The translations under genes were made by a program, and so were the position numbers. Of a stretch of DNA of 64,000 nucleotides, positions 35,137-44,173 are shown piece by piece; within the stretch, counting starts at the first letter, position 1; each line of letters begins with the position of its first letter. The notes under the pieces were generated by a model that was not told the DNA's origin, made no database searches, and saw only the letters and a program-made list of their open reading frames with translations. Origin of the DNA: Bin52 sp965213935 (GTDB lineage: Bacteria > Pseudomonadota > Alphaproteobacteria > Thalassobaculales > Thalassobaculaceae); contig CBDCAO010000012.1 in the NCBI GenBank assembly GCA_965213935.1, positions 2,604,001-2,668,000 on the forward strand. Reading direction: 5' to 3'.

Positions 35137-35274
35137 TACAGCCCGCTTTTCGCGATGTTCATGTTCGCCCTGTCCTTGCAGTTCCGCCACTCGAAAGCGA
35201 TCGCGCGAGGACGTATCAGACCTGCTTCTCCCGATATCCTTGCATTTATGGTATTATACGCCATATTTACAAGG

Positions 35275-36438
35275 ATGATAACACGTCATAAATCACAGCT
35301 CCTCCGTGACCGGCTTGACCAGTTCCCCGCCGTGGCCCTCCTCGGCCCGCGCCAGACAGGCAAGACCACCCTGGCCAGGGTTATTGCCGAAGAGCGGACC
35401 AGCATCTATCTCGACCTTGAGAGCCAGGCGGACCGCGAGAAGCTGAGCGATGCCGCACCTTACCTGTCCGGGCACGCAGGAGAGCTGGTGATTATCGACG
35501 AGGTGCAGCGAGCGCCGGAGCTGTTCCAGACCCTTCGCGGCCTCATCGACCAGGGGCGCCGCCGCGGCATGCGGGCCGGCCGGTTTCTGCTTCTGGGTTC
35601 CGCGTCGATCGACTTGCTCAAGCAGTCGGGAGAGTCCCTTGCCGGCCGCATCGCGTATGTCGAACTCGGTCCGCTCACCGTTCATGAAGTGGGCGCTGCC
35701 CTGCGCGACGAGCTCTGGATCCGGGGCGGTTTCCCGGACAGTTTTCTTGCCGATGGCGACGACGCCAGCGCGGTCTGGCGGGAGAACTTCGTGCGCACCT
35801 ACCTGGAGCGTGACATCCCGCAGCTTGGTCCGCGCGTGCCGGCGGAAACGCTGCGCCGCTTCTGGACAATGCTGGCCCACATGCAGGGCGGCCTGCTCAA
35901 CGCGGCCCGGCTCGCGCGCAGCCTTGCCGTTGACGGCAAGACGGTCGCCCGGTATCTCGACCTGCTCGTCGATCTCCTGCTGGTGCGGCGCCTGCAACCG
36001 TTTCACGTCAACGTCGGCAAGCGCCTGGTGAAATCACCGAAGCTCCATGTCCGCGACAGCGGTATCGTTCACGCGCTGCTCGGGCTCGATGACCGGGACG
36101 CGGTACTGGGTCATCCGGTCGCAGGCGGGAGCTGGGAAGGGTTCGTGGTGGAGAACCTCCTCGGCGCGGCTCCGGAGCGCGTGAAGCCGTGGTTCTACCG
36201 AACCGCCGCCGGCGCCGAAATCGATCTGCTGCTCGAGATGCCGGGCGGAGACCTGTGGGCGGTGGAAATCAAGCGCGGACTGGCGCCGAGACTCGACAAG
36301 GGATTTCACCACGCACGACAGGACCTCCATCCGAGCCGCTCCTTCGTCGTGTATTCGGGCGACGAACGGTACCCCGCAGGCAAGGGTGTCGAAGTGATCG
36401 GCCTGGAGGAACTGGCATCCCTCCTCGCCGCTGCATGA
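35275..36438 (+). CDS. AAA-type ATPase with DUF4143 domain
   Basis: 387 aa. The P-loop is VALLGPRQTGKTTLARVIAE (about residues 17-36), Walker B in ELVIIDEVQRAPEL, sensor-type LLLGSASIDLLKQSGESLAG. The C-terminal DUF4143/PD-(D/E)XK-like part has YRTAAGAEIDLLLEMPGGDL and WAVEIKRG, the E-x-D ... E-x-K nuclease-like pattern. Role unknown; such ATPases are frequent in genomic islands. ATG 35275 directly follows an AT-rich promoter-like patch (GTATTATACG). The longer frame from 35089 begins inside the antitoxin remnant and is rejected. Confidence 0.87.
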   Translation: MITRHKSQLLRDRLDQFPAVALLGPRQTGKTTLARVIAEERTSIYLDLESQADREKLSDAAPYLSGHAGELVIIDEVQRAPELFQTLRGLIDQGRRRGMRAGRFLLLGSASIDLLKQSGESLAGRIAYVELGPLTVHEVGAALRDELWIRGGFPDSFLADGDDASAVWRENFVRTYLERDIPQLGPRVPAETLRRFWTMLAHMQGGLLNAARLARSLAVDGKTVARYLDLLVDLLLVRRLQPFHVNVGKRLVKSPKLHVRDSGIVHALLGLDDRDAVLGHPVAGGSWEGFVVENLLGAAPERVKPWFYRTAAGAEIDLLLEMPGGDLWAVEIKRGLAPRLDKGFHHARQDLHPSRSFVVYSGDERYPAGKGVEVIGLEELASLLAAA

Positions 36439-36501
36439 CGGCCGAACCCGGACAACGCGCGAAGGGTTCCTGCGGCCAACGTGGTTGGGCCCGATCCTGG
36501 C

Positions 36502-37761
36502 CTATGCGATGCCGGCACGCAGCAGGGCGTGGCGCTTGCGTCCCGAGGACAGCTTGACGATCCCCTCGGCGTCAAGGTCCGCGAGACCGACCTGGTAGTC
36601 CTCGCTGCTCACCACCACGTCATTGATCCGCGCACCCCCGTTCCTGATCAGCCTGCGCCCCTCCCCGTTGCTTGCGACCAGGCCGCTGCGCCGCAGCGCT
36701 TCCACGACCCACAGTCCGTCCTCCAGGTCCTGACGGTCGACCGGCAGACTCGGCAGTTCTCCGCCCCTGCCGCCTTCCTCGAACGTCCTGCGAGCGGTCT
36801 CGGCCGCGGCCTCTGCCGCCCCGGAACCGTGACACAACCCGGTTACCTCGTCTGCCAGGACCTTCTTGGCGTGGTTGAGCTCCCGGCCCGCGAGCGCCGC
36901 CAGCCGCCGGGTCTCTTCCAGCGGGAGATCGGTAAACAGCTGCAGGAACCGTCCCACGTCACCGTCCTCGGTGTTGCGCCAGAACTGCCAGAAGTCGTAC
37001 GGGCTCAGTCGTTCGGCGTTGAGCCAGATCGCGCCCTGGGCCGTCTTGCCCATCTTCGCGCCCGACGCCGTGGTGATCAGCGGCGACGTCAGGCCGTGGA
37101 TGGCCTGCCGGTCGATTCGGCGCGCCAGTTCGACGCCGTTGACGATGTTGCCCCACTGGTCCGATCCGCCCATCTGCAGTTCGCACCCGTAGCGGCGCCG
37201 CAATTCCAGAAAGTCGTAGGCCTGCAGGATCATGTAGTTGAACTCGAGGAACGACAGCGGCTGTTCGCGCTCAAGCCTGAGTTTCACGCTGTCGAATGAC
37301 AGCATGCGGTTGACGGAAAAATACCGGCCGACCTTACGCAGGAACGGGATGTATCGCAGCGTCGAGAGCCATTCGTCGTTGTCGCACATGACGGCATCGG
37401 TCGGACCGTCGCCGAAGGTGACGTAGCGCTCGAAGATGCGCCGGATGCCCGCCTTGTTGCGCTCGATGTCCTCGTCACTCAGCAGCTGTCGGGCATCGTC
37501 GCGCCCGGACGGGTCGCCGACCTTGGTGGTTCCTCCGCCCATGAGCACGATCGGGCGGTGACCGCAGCGCTGCAGGTGCCGCAACATCATGATCTGGAGC
37601 AGGCTGCCGACATGCAGGCTGTCAGCGGTGCAGTCGAACCCGATATAGGCCGTCACGACCTTGTTGTTCATCAGCGTGTCTAGGCCACCGGCGTCGGTTG
37701 CCTGGTGAATGAACCCGCGTTCGCTCATTGTCCGCATGAACGACGAGGTGAATTCGGTCAT
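36502..37761 (-). CDS. tyrS: Tyrosyl-tRNA synthetase
   Basis: Class I aminoacyl-tRNA synthetase charging tRNA-Tyr (419 aa). The HIGH-type signature is SLHVGSLLQIMMLRHLQRCG, the KMSKS-type loop is SGAKMGKTAQGAIWL, and the C-terminal S4 RNA-binding domain is LVASNGEGRRLIRNGGARIN. I start at MTEFTSSFMRTMSERGFIHQ (37761), as bacterial TyrRS proteins begin here; the open frame extends to 37842. Last gene of a minus-strand run anmK-LLM-LLM-tyrS. Confidence 0.95.
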   Translation of the reverse strand: MTEFTSSFMRTMSERGFIHQATDAGGLDTLMNNKVVTAYIGFDCTADSLHVGSLLQIMMLRHLQRCGHRPIVLMGGGTTKVGDPSGRDDARQLLSDEDIERNKAGIRRIFERYVTFGDGPTDAVMCDNDEWLSTLRYIPFLRKVGRYFSVNRMLSFDSVKLRLEREQPLSFLEFNYMILQAYDFLELRRRYGCELQMGGSDQWGNIVNGVELARRIDRQAIHGLTSPLITTASGAKMGKTAQGAIWLNAERLSPYDFWQFWRNTEDGDVGRFLQLFTDLPLEETRRLAALAGRELNHAKKVLADEVTGLCHGSGAAEAAAETARRTFEEGGRGGELPSLPVDRQDLEDGLWVVEALRRSGLVASNGEGRRLIRNGGARINDVVVSSEDYQVGLADLDAEGIVKLSSGRKRHALLRAGIA

Positions 37762-37838
37762 CGGGATGCACTCCGGATCGCCCGGGTCTGGGAAGCCGCG
37801 GGTGTAGCATGCTCCTCCGGGCCTCTCAACAAGGCCGG

Positions 37839-38744
37839 TCACGCCGGCGCGTAGACCCCGAACACCTCCGCGAATGCCTTCATCTGATTGCCGACGGCCG
37901 ACGAGGGCACCAGGATCGGGGTCCTGACACCCGCCTCGACGAGTTCTTCCACGCCTTCCCTGATTCGCCCGGGCCGGCCGGCCAGGGTGGTGTCGTCGAG
38001 CCAGCGGTCGGACAGCCTGGCAGCGACCGCCGCGTCGTTCCGGTCAAGGACCCGCTCGACCTCGTCCATTTCCTCGGCGTACCCGGCCTCGCGCCAGTAC
38101 GCCCGGTAGTACGGCAACCGGGCATAGCGTGACAGGGTCCGGCGATTGACGGCGCGGGCCGCCTCAAGGTCCTCACTCACGCAGGTCGGCGTCATGCAGG
38201 CGACCTCGAACTCCGGGTCCGCGCGCACCGCGAAGGGCAGGGCCTCGAGCGAGGCCGCGATCCGGCTCCGGCAGGCATTGGCAAAGACGACCCCCTCCGC
38301 GATCTCGCCCGCCAGGGCGATCATCCGCGGACGCATCGCGGCAAGCACAACCGGGGGCAGACCGCCGGTGCGCGGAACAGCGCGCAGCCGGTCGACGAAG
38401 CCGCGCATGTCCTCGAGCGGCCTTCCCGCGCTGAGCCCGAGGCGCCTGTGGGTGGACTGGTGCGAAACGCCGATGCCGAACCGGAACCGTCCGCCCGACA
38501 CCTCGTGCAAGAAGCCTGCGGCCTGGGCGAACTCGTCCACCGGCTGGAAGTAGATTGGCGCGATCGAGGTGGCGAAGGTCAGGCGTTCGGTGACATGGGC
38601 GAGCGCATGGCACAGGCTCAGTCCGGCAAACGGACTCGGAACCCACAGACCGGCAAAGCCGCGGCGTTCAATCTCGCCCGCCAGTTCGAGCGTCTGGCGC
38701 CGACGGCCGGGAACCGCGGTCAGGCTGAGGGCCGGCATGGTCAT
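37839..38744 (-). CDS. LLM-class flavin-dependent oxidoreductase
   Basis: 301 aa, luciferase-like monooxygenase fold (FMN or F420). Typical blocks: LELAGEIERRGFAGLWVPSP, LTFATSIAPIYFQPVDEFAQ, GRFRFGIGVSHQSTHRRLG and IRPGRIREG-like turn GRPGRIREGVEELVEAGV. Substrate unknown. It overlaps the upstream LLM gene by four bases (ATGA), so both are cotranslated and may form a pair; the two are divergent enough not to be a recent duplication. Confidence 0.85.
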   Translation of the reverse strand: MTMPALSLTAVPGRRRQTLELAGEIERRGFAGLWVPSPFAGLSLCHALAHVTERLTFATSIAPIYFQPVDEFAQAAGFLHEVSGGRFRFGIGVSHQSTHRRLGLSAGRPLEDMRGFVDRLRAVPRTGGLPPVVLAAMRPRMIALAGEIAEGVVFANACRSRIAASLEALPFAVRADPEFEVACMTPTCVSEDLEAARAVNRRTLSRYARLPYYRAYWREAGYAEEMDEVERVLDRNDAAVAARLSDRWLDDTTLAGRPGRIREGVEELVEAGVRTPILVPSSAVGNQMKAFAEVFGVYAPA

Positions 38745-39817
38745 GGCGTCTCTCCGGTCGTGGGTCGGCAGGTCAGCCCCGCATCACGCAGCAGGTCGAG
38801 CAGCTGACCGAGCTGGTCGAGCTTGCCGGGCACGTCCCCGGGCACCGGGTCGAGCCGCAGGGTCGTCACACCGGCCCGGCGGTAGACGGCGAGCCTCTCG
38901 CGGATCGCGGCTGGCGGCCCGATCAGGTTGCTCCTGAGCACGAGGTCGTCCGGAACCGCCTCGATCGCCTCCTTGCGGCGACGATCGATCCACAGGCTGC
39001 GGACCCTCTGACATTCCTCCTCCCATCCCGCACGACGGTACGCGTCGTTGTAGAAATTGCTGGTAGCCGATCCCATGGCGCCGAGCCGGAAGGCAAGCTC
39101 GGGCCTGAGCGCCGACACCGCACCCTCGACATTGTCGGTGATCCACAGCCGGCCGCCCGCCTGCAGGTCCAGCGCGTCGAGCGACCGGCCGGCCCGGGCG
39201 GCGCCACGCCCGATCGAGCCCCAGAAGACGTCGGCACGCTCGGGAACGAAACAGGTGCCGAGCCAGCCCTGCGCCCGCTCGCCCGTAAGCTCGAGGCTGC
39301 GTTCGCCCAGGGTCGCAAGGTAGATCGGCAGGTCCGGCCGCGGGGGCATGGCCAGCGCGATCGACTTGCCTTCACCATCCGGCAAGGGAAACCGCATCTG
39401 CCGGCCCGAGAAGGATATTCTCTCGCCGCCGAGCGCCATACCCAGCACGTCGAGCGTTTCCCGCAACCGCTCGAGCGGCCGGGAAAACCGGACACCGTGC
39501 AACCCCTCCACCACCTGCGGACCGCTCACACCCAGTCCGAGGACGAACCTGCCCCCGGTCAGGCGGTCAAGACTGAGCGCGGTCATGGCCGTCATCGCCG
39601 GCGCCCGCGCCGTGACCTGCATGATGCCGGTGCCCAGGATGATGCGGGAGGTGAGCGGCGCCAGTGCGGCCAGGGGTGTCGCCGCATCCTGTCCCCAGCC
39701 TTCGGCCGACCACACATTATCGACACCCAGCCGCTCCGCTTCCAGCACGTAGGAGACGATGCCGTCCCAGTCCTCTCCGGTTGCCGATGCACTGCCGATG
39801 GAGATGCTGGTCTTCAC
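38741..39817 (-). CDS. LLM-class flavin-dependent oxidoreductase (F420/FMN type)
   Basis: 358 aa luciferase-like protein: YVLEAERLGVDNVWSAEGWG, RIILGTGIMQVTARAPAMTA, LTGGRFVLGLGVSGPQVVEG, and the C-terminal IGPPAAIRERLAVYRRAGVT. This is close to the subgroup annotated as F420-dependent in actinobacteria, where homologues in alphaproteobacteria may use FMN. The start is GTG 39817 in a GTGA overlap with anmK. Confidence 0.86.
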   Translation of the reverse strand: MKTSISIGSASATGEDWDGIVSYVLEAERLGVDNVWSAEGWGQDAATPLAALAPLTSRIILGTGIMQVTARAPAMTAMTALSLDRLTGGRFVLGLGVSGPQVVEGLHGVRFSRPLERLRETLDVLGMALGGERISFSGRQMRFPLPDGEGKSIALAMPPRPDLPIYLATLGERSLELTGERAQGWLGTCFVPERADVFWGSIGRGAARAGRSLDALDLQAGGRLWITDNVEGAVSALRPELAFRLGAMGSATSNFYNDAYRRAGWEEECQRVRSLWIDRRRKEAIEAVPDDLVLRSNLIGPPAAIRERLAVYRRAGVTTLRLDPVPGDVPGKLDQLGQLLDLLRDAGLTCRPTTGETP

Positions 39818-40944
39818 GACACGGTCCCTCCCGACTGTCTCGTCCCGGCGGCGGCCCTCGCAAGGACGCCTCCGGTCATGGGTTCCGGAACTCCGGTGAC
39901 ACCCGGATAGCTGATCGGCAGGCCGCGGAGCGAGCGAACCGCCAGGTAGGCGAAGGCCTGTGCCTCGAGGCCGTCACCATCCAGTCCCGCCGCCTCGCCG
40001 GGCACGACCCGGACCCCGAGGCGCCGGCGCAGTTCTGCCATCAGAGTCGGGTTGCGCCTGCCGCCGCCCACCACCACCCAGGTGTCGGGCAGTGACGGAA
40101 GGTGGTCGCAGGCGCGCGCAGCCGCGGCGGCCGTGATTGCGGTCAGGGTGGCAGCACCGTCCTCGGACGAAGTCCCGTCCATCAGCGCGCGCGTCTTCCC
40201 GGCGAAGGCGTTGCGGTCAAGTGACTTCGGCGGCGGGAGCGTCAGGTACGGTTCACGCATGAACCGCGCCACCAGCGCCTCGTCGACGTGCCCGCGTGCC
40301 GCCATCCGGCCGTCCTCATCGAAGTCGGCGCCGGTCCGGGCCCGCACCCAGTCATCGATCAGCCCGTTGCCGGGACCGGTATCGAAGCCCAGCAGTTCCC
40401 CTTCACCCGGCCCGATCCAGGTCACGTTGGCCACGCCGCCGACATTCAGCACCGCGACCGGCAGCGCCGTTCCGGCAAGCAGGGCCCGGTGGTAGACCGG
40501 GGCCAGCGGCGCACCCTGCCCTCCGGCGGCGACGTCAGCGCTGCGCAGGTCGTGAACCACATCGATCCCCGTGAGTTCCGCCAGCAGCGCCCCGTCACCG
40601 AGCTGATCGGTCATGCCCCTCTCGGGTGCGTGGCTGATCGTGTGACCGTGAAACCCGATCACGTCGACATCGCCCTGTGCCAGTCCGCCCGCCGCCAGCA
40701 CCTGCCGGACCGCGTCGGCGTGCCGTCGGGTCAGGTCCAGCCTCACCCGGTCCCTGTCACCTGCCCCGTCGACCAGGGCACGAAGACGGGAGCGGAACTC
40801 CGGCGGATAGGAAACCGACACCGCCGCACCCGGCCGTACCACGTCACACCCGTCGGTCACGAGCAGGGCCGCGTCGACACCATCCATCGAGGTGCCGCTC
40901 ATCAGGCCGATTGCCGTGGTGTCCTGCACTGTCATCTGGTCCAC
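39814..40944 (-). CDS. anmK: Anhydro-N-acetylmuramic acid kinase
   Basis: 376-aa sugar kinase of peptidoglycan recycling that converts 1,6-anhydro-MurNAc to MurNAc-6-phosphate. The N-terminal phosphate-binding signature is AIGLMSGTSMDGVDAALLV, followed by GFHGHTISHAPER, LNVGGVANVTWIGPG, GFDTGPGNGLIDDW and WVVVGGGRRNPTLM. ATG 40935 is an alternative start three codons in. First gene of the tyrS run. Confidence 0.93.
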   Translation of the reverse strand: MDQMTVQDTTAIGLMSGTSMDGVDAALLVTDGCDVVRPGAAVSVSYPPEFRSRLRALVDGAGDRDRVRLDLTRRHADAVRQVLAAGGLAQGDVDVIGFHGHTISHAPERGMTDQLGDGALLAELTGIDVVHDLRSADVAAGGQGAPLAPVYHRALLAGTALPVAVLNVGGVANVTWIGPGEGELLGFDTGPGNGLIDDWVRARTGADFDEDGRMAARGHVDEALVARFMREPYLTLPPPKSLDRNAFAGKTRALMDGTSSEDGAATLTAITAAAAARACDHLPSLPDTWVVVGGGRRNPTLMAELRRRLGVRVVPGEAAGLDGDGLEAQAFAYLAVRSLRGLPISYPGVTGVPEPMTGGVLARAAAGTRQSGGTVS

Positions 40945-41112
40945 CGGACGCTGGATGAGAAGGGTGCGAGCCTATGGCATCGGACCCCGGTTGCACAGCA
41001 TCCGCCGGCGGGCACAATCCGCTTGTCTCCGGCGGGTTCCGGTGCGCAGCATGAAGGACGGAACGCACCGGCCCGCAGGCGGCGTGCGTCGTCTTTCCGA
41101 CCGGCGGTTGTC

Positions 41113-42408
41113 ATGCACACCCTCGTGTTTCTCGAGCCCGGCCACTTTCACGCCGCGCTGGCCCTGCGAACGGAGAACCCGCGCATCGACCCGACCGTGC
41201 ACCTCTACGCCGGCGCGGGTGCGGAGCGCGATGCCTTCCTCGACCTGGTTGCCTCGTTCAACCGGCGTGCAGAACACCCCACCGCCTGGACCGTGAAGGT
41301 GCACGAATCGCCCGACCCGGAACGGGCCCTGGTCGAGGAGCGGCCAGGCGAGGTCGTCATTCTCGCCGGGCGCACCCGGCCCAAGCTCGGCACCATCGCG
41401 CGGCTGCACGCAGCAGGGCTGCACGTGCTGGCCGACAAGCCCTGGCTCACGGAAAGCGGCGCACTCGGTCACCTCGGGCAGGTAACGGCCGGCTGGCCGC
41501 TCGCGATCGACATCATGACCTTTCGCCACGAGGTGGTGGCACGGTTTGCACACGAGATCGCAACCGATCAGGACCTGTTCGGCGCCCTCGAGGGGAGTGC
41601 CGGCGAGCCTGCGATCGACATTCAGTCGGTCCACCACCTGCTGAAGCTGGTCAACGCCGCGCCGCTGCGCCGACCTGCCTGGTACTACGATACCCGCATC
41701 CAGGGTGACGGCCTTGTCGACATCCAGTCGCACATGGCCGACCAGGCCCAGTGGATCATCGGTGACGGTGACGGTCTGGTGTTCGATCGCGACTACGCGA
41801 TCGAGAGCGCACGGCGCTGGAGCACACCGGTACCGTTGGAACTCTTCCGCGCCAGTACCGGGCTCGACGCCTTCCCGCCGGACCTCCTGCCATGCATCGG
41901 GGACGGGGTGCTGCAGTTCGCCTGCAATGGCGAGATCCGCTACCGGCTGCGGGGCGTGCCGGTACGCCAGCGTGCCGAGTGGGGCCAGCGCGAGCCGGAC
42001 GGAGGCGGCGACGCTCACCGCACGACAGTCAGGGGCAGCAAGGCGACACTCATTGCCCGGCGCGGGCCCGAGACCGGCTTTCGGGGCGAGTTGCACCTCT
42101 CGCCACGCACTCCGGGACCGGGCTTCACGCGCCACCTCGCCGCATGGCTCTCCGCCCGGGAAACCGGGACGCCCGGGCTGTCGCAGCGCCCGTCCGGGCT
42201 CGGTTGCGAGATCGTCATTCCGCACCGGTTTCACACGCCGCACGAAGCCCACTTCGCGATGGTGCTCGACGAGTTCCTCGACCAGCTCGAGGCGGGTGCA
42301 TGGCCGCGGGTTCACGCCGCGCGCATCCGCGCGCGCTACACCCTGCTTGCACGGGCGCGCGAACACTGCACCGACGACGGGACCGGGCAGTCACGGCAAC
42401 CGGCATGA
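41113..42408 (+). CDS. Gfo/Idh/MocA-type oxidoreductase with putative oxidoreductase C-terminal domain
   Basis: 431 aa. Starts MHTLVFLEPGHFHAALALRT, a variant nucleotide-binding loop, and has GLHVLADKPWLTES in the EKP position (here DKP, lysine kept). A conserved interior is SVHHLLKLVNAAPLRRPAWY then YDTRIQGDGLVDIQSHMADQ. The open frame runs far upstream to 40288 but that part is antisense to anmK; ATG 41113 matches the expected N-terminus. Monocistronic; substrate unknown, probably a sugar or polyol derivative. Confidence 0.82.
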   Translation: MHTLVFLEPGHFHAALALRTENPRIDPTVHLYAGAGAERDAFLDLVASFNRRAEHPTAWTVKVHESPDPERALVEERPGEVVILAGRTRPKLGTIARLHAAGLHVLADKPWLTESGALGHLGQVTAGWPLAIDIMTFRHEVVARFAHEIATDQDLFGALEGSAGEPAIDIQSVHHLLKLVNAAPLRRPAWYYDTRIQGDGLVDIQSHMADQAQWIIGDGDGLVFDRDYAIESARRWSTPVPLELFRASTGLDAFPPDLLPCIGDGVLQFACNGEIRYRLRGVPVRQRAEWGQREPDGGGDAHRTTVRGSKATLIARRGPETGFRGELHLSPRTPGPGFTRHLAAWLSARETGTPGLSQRPSGLGCEIVIPHRFHTPHEAHFAMVLDEFLDQLEAGAWPRVHAARIRARYTLLARAREHCTDDGTGQSRQPA

Positions 42409-42519
42409 GCCCGCGAGTGACGGGAAGAAGACATGTCATGGCAATCGCCCGGGAACAGGCGAACTCCGCCAGGTCCGATTGCACCCGAATTGCCGTGCAG
42501 ATAGGCTGACCCTGGCTTC

Positions 42520-44163
42520 ATGTCTGGAGATGTCGGAGTGACTGAAAACCCCTTCGAGACCGGTCTTGACAGGAACGCGGCCAACCATGTTCCGCTCACC
42601 CCGCTGTCCTTCCTCGAGCGGACCGCCGCGGTGTTCCCGACCCGGACCTCGGTGATCCATGGCGCCCGGCGCTGGACCTGGGCGCAGACCGCTCAGCGCT
42701 GCCGCAGCCTGGCGTCGGCGCTTGCGAACCACGGCATCGGCGCCGGAGATACCGTGTCGGTCATGCTGCCCAACGTGCCGTCGGCCTTCGAGGCAACCTT
42801 CGGCGTGCCGATGACCGGGGCGATCCTCAACGCCCTCAATACCCGGCTCGACGCGGCGACCATCGCCTTCATCCTGGACCACGGCGGTGCCAGGGCCCTG
42901 ATCACCGACACCGAGTACGCACCGGTGATCCGCGAGGCGCTTGCACAGCTCGGACGCGAGATCCTGGTCGTCGACTACGATGATCCGGAAGGCCCCGGCG
43001 GCGACCGGCTCGGGACCATGAACTACGAGGAATTCCTGGCATCGGCGGACCCCGGCTACGTGCCGCGGCCGGTCGCCGACGAGTGGGAGTCGCTGGCGCT
43101 GAACTACACCTCGGGCACCACGGGGAACCCGAAGGGCGTGGTCTATCATCATCGCGGGGCCTACCTGAATGCTCTGGCCAACATCCTGACCTGGGGGATG
43201 AAGAAACACCCGGTCTACCTGTGGACCCTGCCGATGTTCCACTGCAACGGCTGGTGCTTCCCGTGGACCGTGACCTCGCTTGGCGGCACCCACGTCTGCC
43301 TGCGCCGGGTCGAGGCCGGGGCGATCTATTCGGCAATCGCCGAGTACAGGGTCACCCACATGTGCGGGGCGCCGGTGGTGATGACCATGCTGCTGAATGC
43401 GCCGGCCTCGGAGGTGCGCACCTTCGATCACGAACTGGCGATGATGACTGCCGGAGCCGCGCCGCCGGCGGCGGTGATCGAGGGTATGGAGCAGCGCGGC
43501 GTGTCCATCACCCATGTCTACGGGCTGACGGAGGTCTACGGTCCGGTCACGGTGTGCGAATGGCACGATGAGTGGAACGACCTGCCGATGGCGGAACAGG
43601 CCAGGCTCAAGGCGCGGCAGGGTGTCCGCTATCCGGTGCTCGAAGGCCTGATGGTGGCGGACCCGGAAACCCTGGAGCCGGTTCCGTCCGACGGCGAGAC
43701 CATGGGCGAGATCTTCATGCGCGGCAACGTGGTGATGAAGGGATACCTCAGGAACCCGTCGGCCACCGAGGAGGCGTTCCGCGGCGGCTGGTTCCACACC
43801 GGCGATCTCGCGGTGATGCACCCGTCCGGCTACATCGAGGTCCGGGATCGCTCGAAGGACATCATCATTTCCGGTGGCGAAAACATCAGCACCATCGAGG
43901 TCGAGGACGTGCTGTTTCGCCACCCGGCGGTTCTGGAGGCCGCCGTGGTGGCCCGGCCCGACCCGAAGTGGGGCGAGACTCCCTGCGCGTTCGTGACCCT
44001 CAAACCCGACATGGCGGCGAGCGAGGACGACATCATCCGCCACTGCCGCGCGGGGCTTGCGGGGTTCAAGGTACCGCGAACGGTGGTGTTCGGTCCGCTG
44101 CCGAAGACGTCGACCGGCAAGGTGCAGAAGTTCGCCCTGCGTGACCGGGCGCGGACGCTGTAG
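42520..44163 (+). CDS. AMP-forming acyl-CoA synthetase
   Basis: 547 aa ANL-superfamily ligase that adenylates a carboxylic acid and transfers it to CoA. P-loop LNYTSGTTGNPKGVVYHHRG, MFHCNGWCFPWTV, the motif YGLTEVYGPVTVCEW, the hinge GYIEVRDRSKDIIISGGENI and the catalytic lysine in LPKTSTGKVQKF. Resembles medium/short-chain or methylmercaptopropionate-type ligases. GTG 42538 (VTENPFETG), with TGGAGA upstream, may be the true start. Convergent with the next FAH gene across a shared hairpin. Confidence 0.9.
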   Translation: MSGDVGVTENPFETGLDRNAANHVPLTPLSFLERTAAVFPTRTSVIHGARRWTWAQTAQRCRSLASALANHGIGAGDTVSVMLPNVPSAFEATFGVPMTGAILNALNTRLDAATIAFILDHGGARALITDTEYAPVIREALAQLGREILVVDYDDPEGPGGDRLGTMNYEEFLASADPGYVPRPVADEWESLALNYTSGTTGNPKGVVYHHRGAYLNALANILTWGMKKHPVYLWTLPMFHCNGWCFPWTVTSLGGTHVCLRRVEAGAIYSAIAEYRVTHMCGAPVVMTMLLNAPASEVRTFDHELAMMTAGAAPPAAVIEGMEQRGVSITHVYGLTEVYGPVTVCEWHDEWNDLPMAEQARLKARQGVRYPVLEGLMVADPETLEPVPSDGETMGEIFMRGNVVMKGYLRNPSATEEAFRGGWFHTGDLAVMHPSGYIEVRDRSKDIIISGGENISTIEVEDVLFRHPAVLEAAVVARPDPKWGETPCAFVTLKPDMAASEDDIIRHCRAGLAGFKVPRTVVFGPLPKTSTGKVQKFALRDRARTL

Positions 44164-44173
44164 CCCCTACAGC
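44157..44173. terminator. Stop-codon-spanning hairpin between convergent genes
   Basis: GCTGTAG (44157-44163) and CTACAGC (44167-44173) form a perfect 7-bp stem with a CCC loop. Each arm contains the TAG stop of one of the two convergent genes. No T-run follows on either strand, so it is a weak bidirectional terminator or mRNA-end protector at best. Confidence 0.4.

Noticed and set aside
40288..41112. Upstream extension of the Gfo/Idh gene to a 706-codon frame
   Set aside because: The extension is antisense to anmK; residues resemble no oxidoreductase and the real N-terminus starts at 41113.
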